Below, piece after piece: positions 7,432 to 9,629 of a DNA stretch of 9,629 nt. The translations under genes and the position numbers were made by a program. Numbering within the stretch: the stretch's first letter is position 1; every line of letters starts with the position of its first letter. Under the pieces are notes generated by a model that worked only from the letters and a program-made list of their open reading frames with translations, was not told where the DNA came from and searched no databases. This DNA is from Pseudopedobacter sp. (GTDB lineage Bacteria; Bacteroidota; Bacteroidia; Sphingobacteriales; Sphingobacteriaceae), in assembly GCA_014378285.1 (NCBI GenBank), contig JACMNZ010000168.1, positions 1-9,629 on the forward strand, in the 5' to 3' direction.

Positions 7432-8001
7432 TTAGCTAGCTATAAAGTTTAATAGCAAATCTTCCGCTTCTTTACAAGCTAAATTAAGTTCATTGTTTTT
7501 TAAAATGACATCAAATTTTGGGGCGTAGGTAAGTTCTTTTTCTGCTTTATTAATTCTTTCGGTAACTTTTTGTTCTGTTTCTGTACCTCTGTCGGTTAAT
7601 CTTTCTATCAAAACTTCTAGGGATGGCGGTTGTACAAATATGGCGAGGGCATTTTTACCATATTTCTTCTTTAACCTTAAGCCACCTTCTACATCTAAAT
7701 CAAAAATAACAGTTTTTCCAAGGTTCCAAATTCTTTCAATCTCGCTATTTAAAGTTCCATAAAAAGTACCTGAGTAAACTTCTTCAAATTCTACAAAATC
7801 ATGTTTTGCCACTTTATGTAAAAACTCTTCTTTTGTTATAAAATAATAGTCTGTTTTATGACGCTCATCTCCGCGTGAAGGCCTAGTGGTTGCAGAAATT
7901 GAAAAAGAAATTTTATCTGGAAAGGTCTTTAAAAGATGGTGGACTATGGTGGTTTTGCCTGCTCCAGACGGAGCGGAAAATATGATCAGTTTACCTTGCA
8001 T
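7432..8001 (-). CDS. gmk: Guanylate kinase
   Basis: This cytoplasmic enzyme phosphorylates GMP to GDP with ATP, feeding GTP, dGTP and (p)ppGpp pools. The 189-residue product is close to the usual 190-205. It has the P-loop APSGAGKTT (residues 10-18, Lys16 contacting phosphates). The GMP-binding segment is SISATTRPSRGDERHKTDYYF (34-54), with Ser36, Arg40, Arg43, Glu46 and Tyr52/53 in the canonical places. The DLDVEGGLRLKK block matches the family's D.DVQGA motif, and the lid segment is DRGTETEQKVTERI. The ATG at 8001 gives the normal short N-terminus before the P-loop. The gene lies 42 bases after yicC in the same orientation, a pairing conserved in many bacteria. Confidence 0.97.
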   Translation of the reverse strand: MQGKLIIFSAPSGAGKTTIVHHLLKTFPDKISFSISATTRPSRGDERHKTDYYFITKEEFLHKVAKHDFVEFEEVYSGTFYGTLNSEIERIWNLGKTVIFDLDVEGGLRLKKKYGKNALAIFVQPPSLEVLIERLTDRGTETEQKVTERINKAEKELTYAPKFDVILKNNELNLACKEAEDLLLNFIAS

Positions 8002-8012
8002 TTATGTTTATC

Positions 8013-8034
8013 TTTTGGCTTTTGGCGTTTTGCC
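8013..8034. repeat. Short heptamer repeat in the yicC-gmk gap
   Basis: TTTTGGC occurs twice in tandem at 8013-8019 and 8020-8026, followed by the related GTTTTGCC at 8027-8034; on the coding strand this reads GGCAAAAC, GCCAAAA, GCCAAAA. It fills most of the gap between yicC and gmk, just upstream of the gmk start. The last unit can form only a 3-bp hairpin, so it is not a terminator. Confidence 0.5.
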
Positions 8035-8043
8035 TTAAGCTTT

Positions 8044-8922
8044 TTAAAGTACGTTTAATAATTGTTCTTTAATTTTCTCTAACTCCTCTTTCATTCCAAC
8101 TACGTAACGTTGTATGCTGGCATCATTGGCTTTAGAGCCCATTGTATTTATTTCCCTGCCAATTTCTTGAGATATAAAACCTAATTTTTTACCATTAGCA
8201 TCTTTGTTTTTTAAGGTTTCGATAAAATAATCGCAATGGCTTTTTAACCTTACTTTTTCTTCTGTAATATCTAATTTATCGATATAATAAATGAGTTCTT
8301 GCTCCAGTCTGTTTTGGTCAACTTTCTCTTTTCCAACAACATTACTAAGCATAAAAGTTAATTTTTCTTTGATAGCGGGAATTCTGTTGGTCTCGTTTTT
8401 TGCAACTAAACCCATCAGATCAAGTATAGTTTGCACCCTTTCAATCAAGTCTTTTTCTAAAACAGCTCCTTCGTCTGCCCTAAACTTTTGAAAACTATCT
8501 ATTGAAGCATAAAAAGCTTCTAAAACCAGTTTCCATTCCTCTTCAGAAACCGAGGACTCATCGTATTTAATTACCTCGGGTAAATTTATGGCTGCTATAA
8601 ATAATTTATCATCGCTTTGTTGCCCTAATTCTGTGGCGGCCGACTGTAATTCTGTAAAATAATGTTTTAATAAATCTTTGTTGATTGTAGCCGCTTTAGA
8701 AGTGTTATCGATAGTGTCGACATTAATGCTCAGCATTATTTTGCCTCTTTCTAACAATTTACTACACTCATTTCGCAAAAAGAATTCTTTATCAGAAAAA
8801 GCTTTTGGCAGCTTTATATTTAGTTCTAGAAACTTACTGTTAAGGGATTTTATTTCGACTGTATATTTGCCGTTAGGTAAGTTTTTGATACCGGTACCAT
8901 AACCAGTCATTGATTTAATCAT
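8044..8922 (-). CDS. yicC: YicC-family endoribonuclease
   Basis: YicC proteins are cytoplasmic endoribonucleases; the E. coli protein has been linked to decay of small RNAs such as RyhB. The product is 292 residues from the ATG at 8922, the usual length. The N-terminus MIKSMTGYG is the family hallmark and decides the start: an in-frame TTG two codons further upstream (8928) would only add Met-Gln. The N-terminal YicC_N domain covers roughly the first 155 residues (VEIKSLNSKFLELNIKLP, then LRNECSKLLERGKIMLSI). The C-terminal DUF1732 domain ends in QEIGREINTMGSKANDASIQ (from about residue 252), with the conserved QE.GRE.NT.GSK signature, followed by a helix that closes the protein. It is the first gene of the minus-strand cluster and stands 42 bases ahead of gmk. 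Confidence 0.95.
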   Translation of the reverse strand: MIKSMTGYGTGIKNLPNGKYTVEIKSLNSKFLELNIKLPKAFSDKEFFLRNECSKLLERGKIMLSINVDTIDNTSKAATINKDLLKHYFTELQSAATELGQQSDDKLFIAAINLPEVIKYDESSVSEEEWKLVLEAFYASIDSFQKFRADEGAVLEKDLIERVQTILDLMGLVAKNETNRIPAIKEKLTFMLSNVVGKEKVDQNRLEQELIYYIDKLDITEEKVRLKSHCDYFIETLKNKDANGKKLGFISQEIGREINTMGSKANDASIQRYVVGMKEELEKIKEQLLNVL

Positions 8923-8925
8923 TTG

Positions 8926-8933
8926 CAAAGATA
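8926..8933 (-). promoter_or_regulatory. Candidate Bacteroidota -7 promoter box for the yicC-gmk-channel-nadD cluster
   Basis: Reading the minus strand, TATCTTTG, followed by C, matches the Bacteroidota housekeeping -7 consensus TAnnTTTG exactly. It stands only three bases upstream of the yicC ATG at 8922. The partner -33 TTTG is not at the usual spacing: the nearest TTTG (8945-8948 on the complement) is only 11 bases upstream. If the box is real, the transcript would start at or inside the start codon. A chance match in AT-rich DNA remains possible. Confidence 0.4.
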
Positions 8934-9062
8934 AAATTAATAGACAAATAAAATTAGCGTTTTATTAATGTAGTGGATAGTCATTTAATTTTTCATAGAA
9001 TTTGATATTTGCGTTTTTATATATACGTTTTAACACTCTAATAGCCAGCTAGAGGATAAATA

Positions 9063-9082
9063 TTTTTTCTAAAAAGAAAAAA
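9063..9082. repeat. A/T-rich perfect hairpin in the divergent yicC intergenic region
   Basis: TTTTTTCT (9063-9070) and AGAAAAAA (9075-9082) form a perfect 8-bp stem around an AAAA loop. It contains one G-C pair and sits between two divergent genes, so it is not an obvious terminator. It directly abuts the repeat-like segment that begins at 9083. Confidence 0.4.
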
Positions 9083-9140
9083 AGCCAGTCCGTACTTTGG
9101 TTGGGAGGTCGCTTCAGTCGTAAACGCAAAAAAGCTATCA
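9083..9140 (+). repeat. Repeat-like intergenic segment, copy B
   Basis: This segment is visibly richer in G+C than its flanks and contains the words AGCCAGTCCGTACTTTGG and GCAAAAAAGCTATCA (9126-9140). The latter is the reverse complement, bar one A, of 508-523 in copy A. It encodes no protein and forms no strong hairpin itself. Like copy A it lies upstream of a plus-strand gene for a secreted protein, but in the opposite relative orientation. I infer a fragment of a dispersed, non-coding repeat; the only direct evidence is the shared core and the compositional contrast. Confidence 0.4.
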
Positions 9141-9205
9141 ATAGAATGTTAAAAAATATTAAAATCCGCATCGTTAAATAAAATTTGGGGATATTAGAGT
9201 AATTT

Positions 9206-9629
9206 ATGAAAAGGCAAATATTTTTATTTTTTATTTTATTGGTTTTTGGATTTACAACCTATGCGCAAAATAAAATGATGTTAAAAGGTTTGGTTTTTGA
9301 AATAGGGAATAACAAACGAATTAGTGAAGCATCCATAATTAATAAAAGCTCAAAAGAAACTTCTTACAGTGATGATTATGGCAATTTTAGCATCAATGTT
9401 TCTATTGGTGATACATTGGTAATAACTAAAGTCAATTATCAAGACCAAGAAAAAGCCATCATTCAAAAGCAAAACCTAGTTATCTACTTAAAAAAATCAA
9501 TTACATTGAACGAAGTTGTGGTTAAGCAACAAACCAGAAAAGCAGAACAGAAAGAAATTTTAGATGGCTACAGAAGTAAGGGCGTTTATTATGGAGGCAA
9601 ACCCCCAATTTTTGCCTATATATTTACAC
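9206..9629 (+). CDS. Secreted carboxypeptidase-regulatory-like-domain protein, 5' part only
   Basis: The ATG at 9206 opens a frame that stays open to the window edge (141 complete codons plus one base). It encodes a signal peptide (MKRQIFLFFILLVFGFTTYA, cleavage probably before Gln21). A carboxypeptidase-regulatory-like beta-sandwich follows, about residues 25-105: LKGLVFE....RISEASIINK, then DDYGNFSINVSIGDTLVITKVNYQ, and ending in the typical LKKSITLNEVVVKQQ. The region after it (DGYRSKGVYYGGKPP) continues past the edge. In Bacteroidota this domain often precedes a TonB plug, but the residues following it here do not look like a plug. I therefore favour a smaller periplasmic or outer-membrane-associated protein of unknown function. 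The gene is divergent from yicC, and the nearest promoter-like match, AATTTG near 9182-9187, is imperfect. Confidence 0.8.
   Translation, partial: MKRQIFLFFILLVFGFTTYAQNKMMLKGLVFEIGNNKRISEASIINKSSKETSYSDDYGNFSINVSIGDTLVITKVNYQDQEKAIIQKQNLVIYLKKSITLNEVVVKQQTRKAEQKEILDGYRSKGVYYGGKPPIFAYIFT

Noticed and set aside
8291..8902. Two plus-strand open frames (8291-8491 and 8678-8902) across yicC
   Set aside because: Both are complementary to yicC, whose own frame matches its family from end to end.
8923..8928. A TTG start for yicC two codons upstream of the ATG
   Set aside because: The family N-terminus MIKSMTGYG begins at the ATG at 8922, and the TTG overlaps the candidate promoter box.
1..9629. 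A defence system, mobile island, phage remnant or biosynthetic cluster hidden in the window
   Set aside because: All long frames fall into ordinary chromosomal families, and no transposase, integrase, restriction, toxin-antitoxin, CRISPR or tRNA-like sequence was seen on either strand.

Overview
The window is AT-rich DNA from a member of the Bacteroidota, most likely Sphingobacteriaceae (Pedobacter-like). I base this on a TonB-dependent receptor with an N-terminal carboxypeptidase-regulatory-like domain and a C-terminus of the outer-membrane beta-barrel family type, a second secreted protein with the same kind of domain, the TAnnTTTG-type promoter element upstream of yicC, the lack of clear Shine-Dalgarno sequences, and the yicC/gmk/nadD neighbourhood. 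The genus-level guess is inference from memory; no search was run.

Layout, left to right. The 3' end of a SIMPL-domain (DUF541) protein gene (+) runs off the left edge and is closed by a good intrinsic terminator. A 347-base intergenic stretch follows and holds a degenerate palindromic repeat. Next comes a complete TonB-dependent outer-membrane receptor (+), then a Gfo/Idh/MocA-family oxidoreductase (+). Convergent to these is a four-gene minus-strand cluster that reads, in transcription order, yicC (endoribonuclease), gmk (guanylate kinase), a large MscS-family mechanosensitive channel, and nadD (nicotinate-nucleotide adenylyltransferase). The gaps are short (41, 37 and 18 bases), so this is probably one operon. 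Divergent from yicC, after a 283-base gap that holds a second repeat-like segment, begins a secreted carboxypeptidase-regulatory-like-domain protein (+) that runs off the right edge.

Functionally, the minus-strand cluster joins RNA turnover (YicC), nucleotide and cofactor synthesis (Gmk makes GDP; NadD makes the NAD precursor NaAD) and an osmotic safety valve (the MscS channel). The plus-strand genes are envelope or metabolic genes with no obvious shared pathway. There is no SusD partner for the receptor and no tRNA, rRNA, CRISPR array, transposase or phage gene.

I found no convincing new multi-gene system. The points most worth a second look are a possible dinucleotide frameshift at the 3' end of the oxidoreductase gene, two repeat-like intergenic segments sharing a 15-16 base core, a promoter-like -7 box almost touching the yicC start codon, and the channel gene lying between gmk and nadD.
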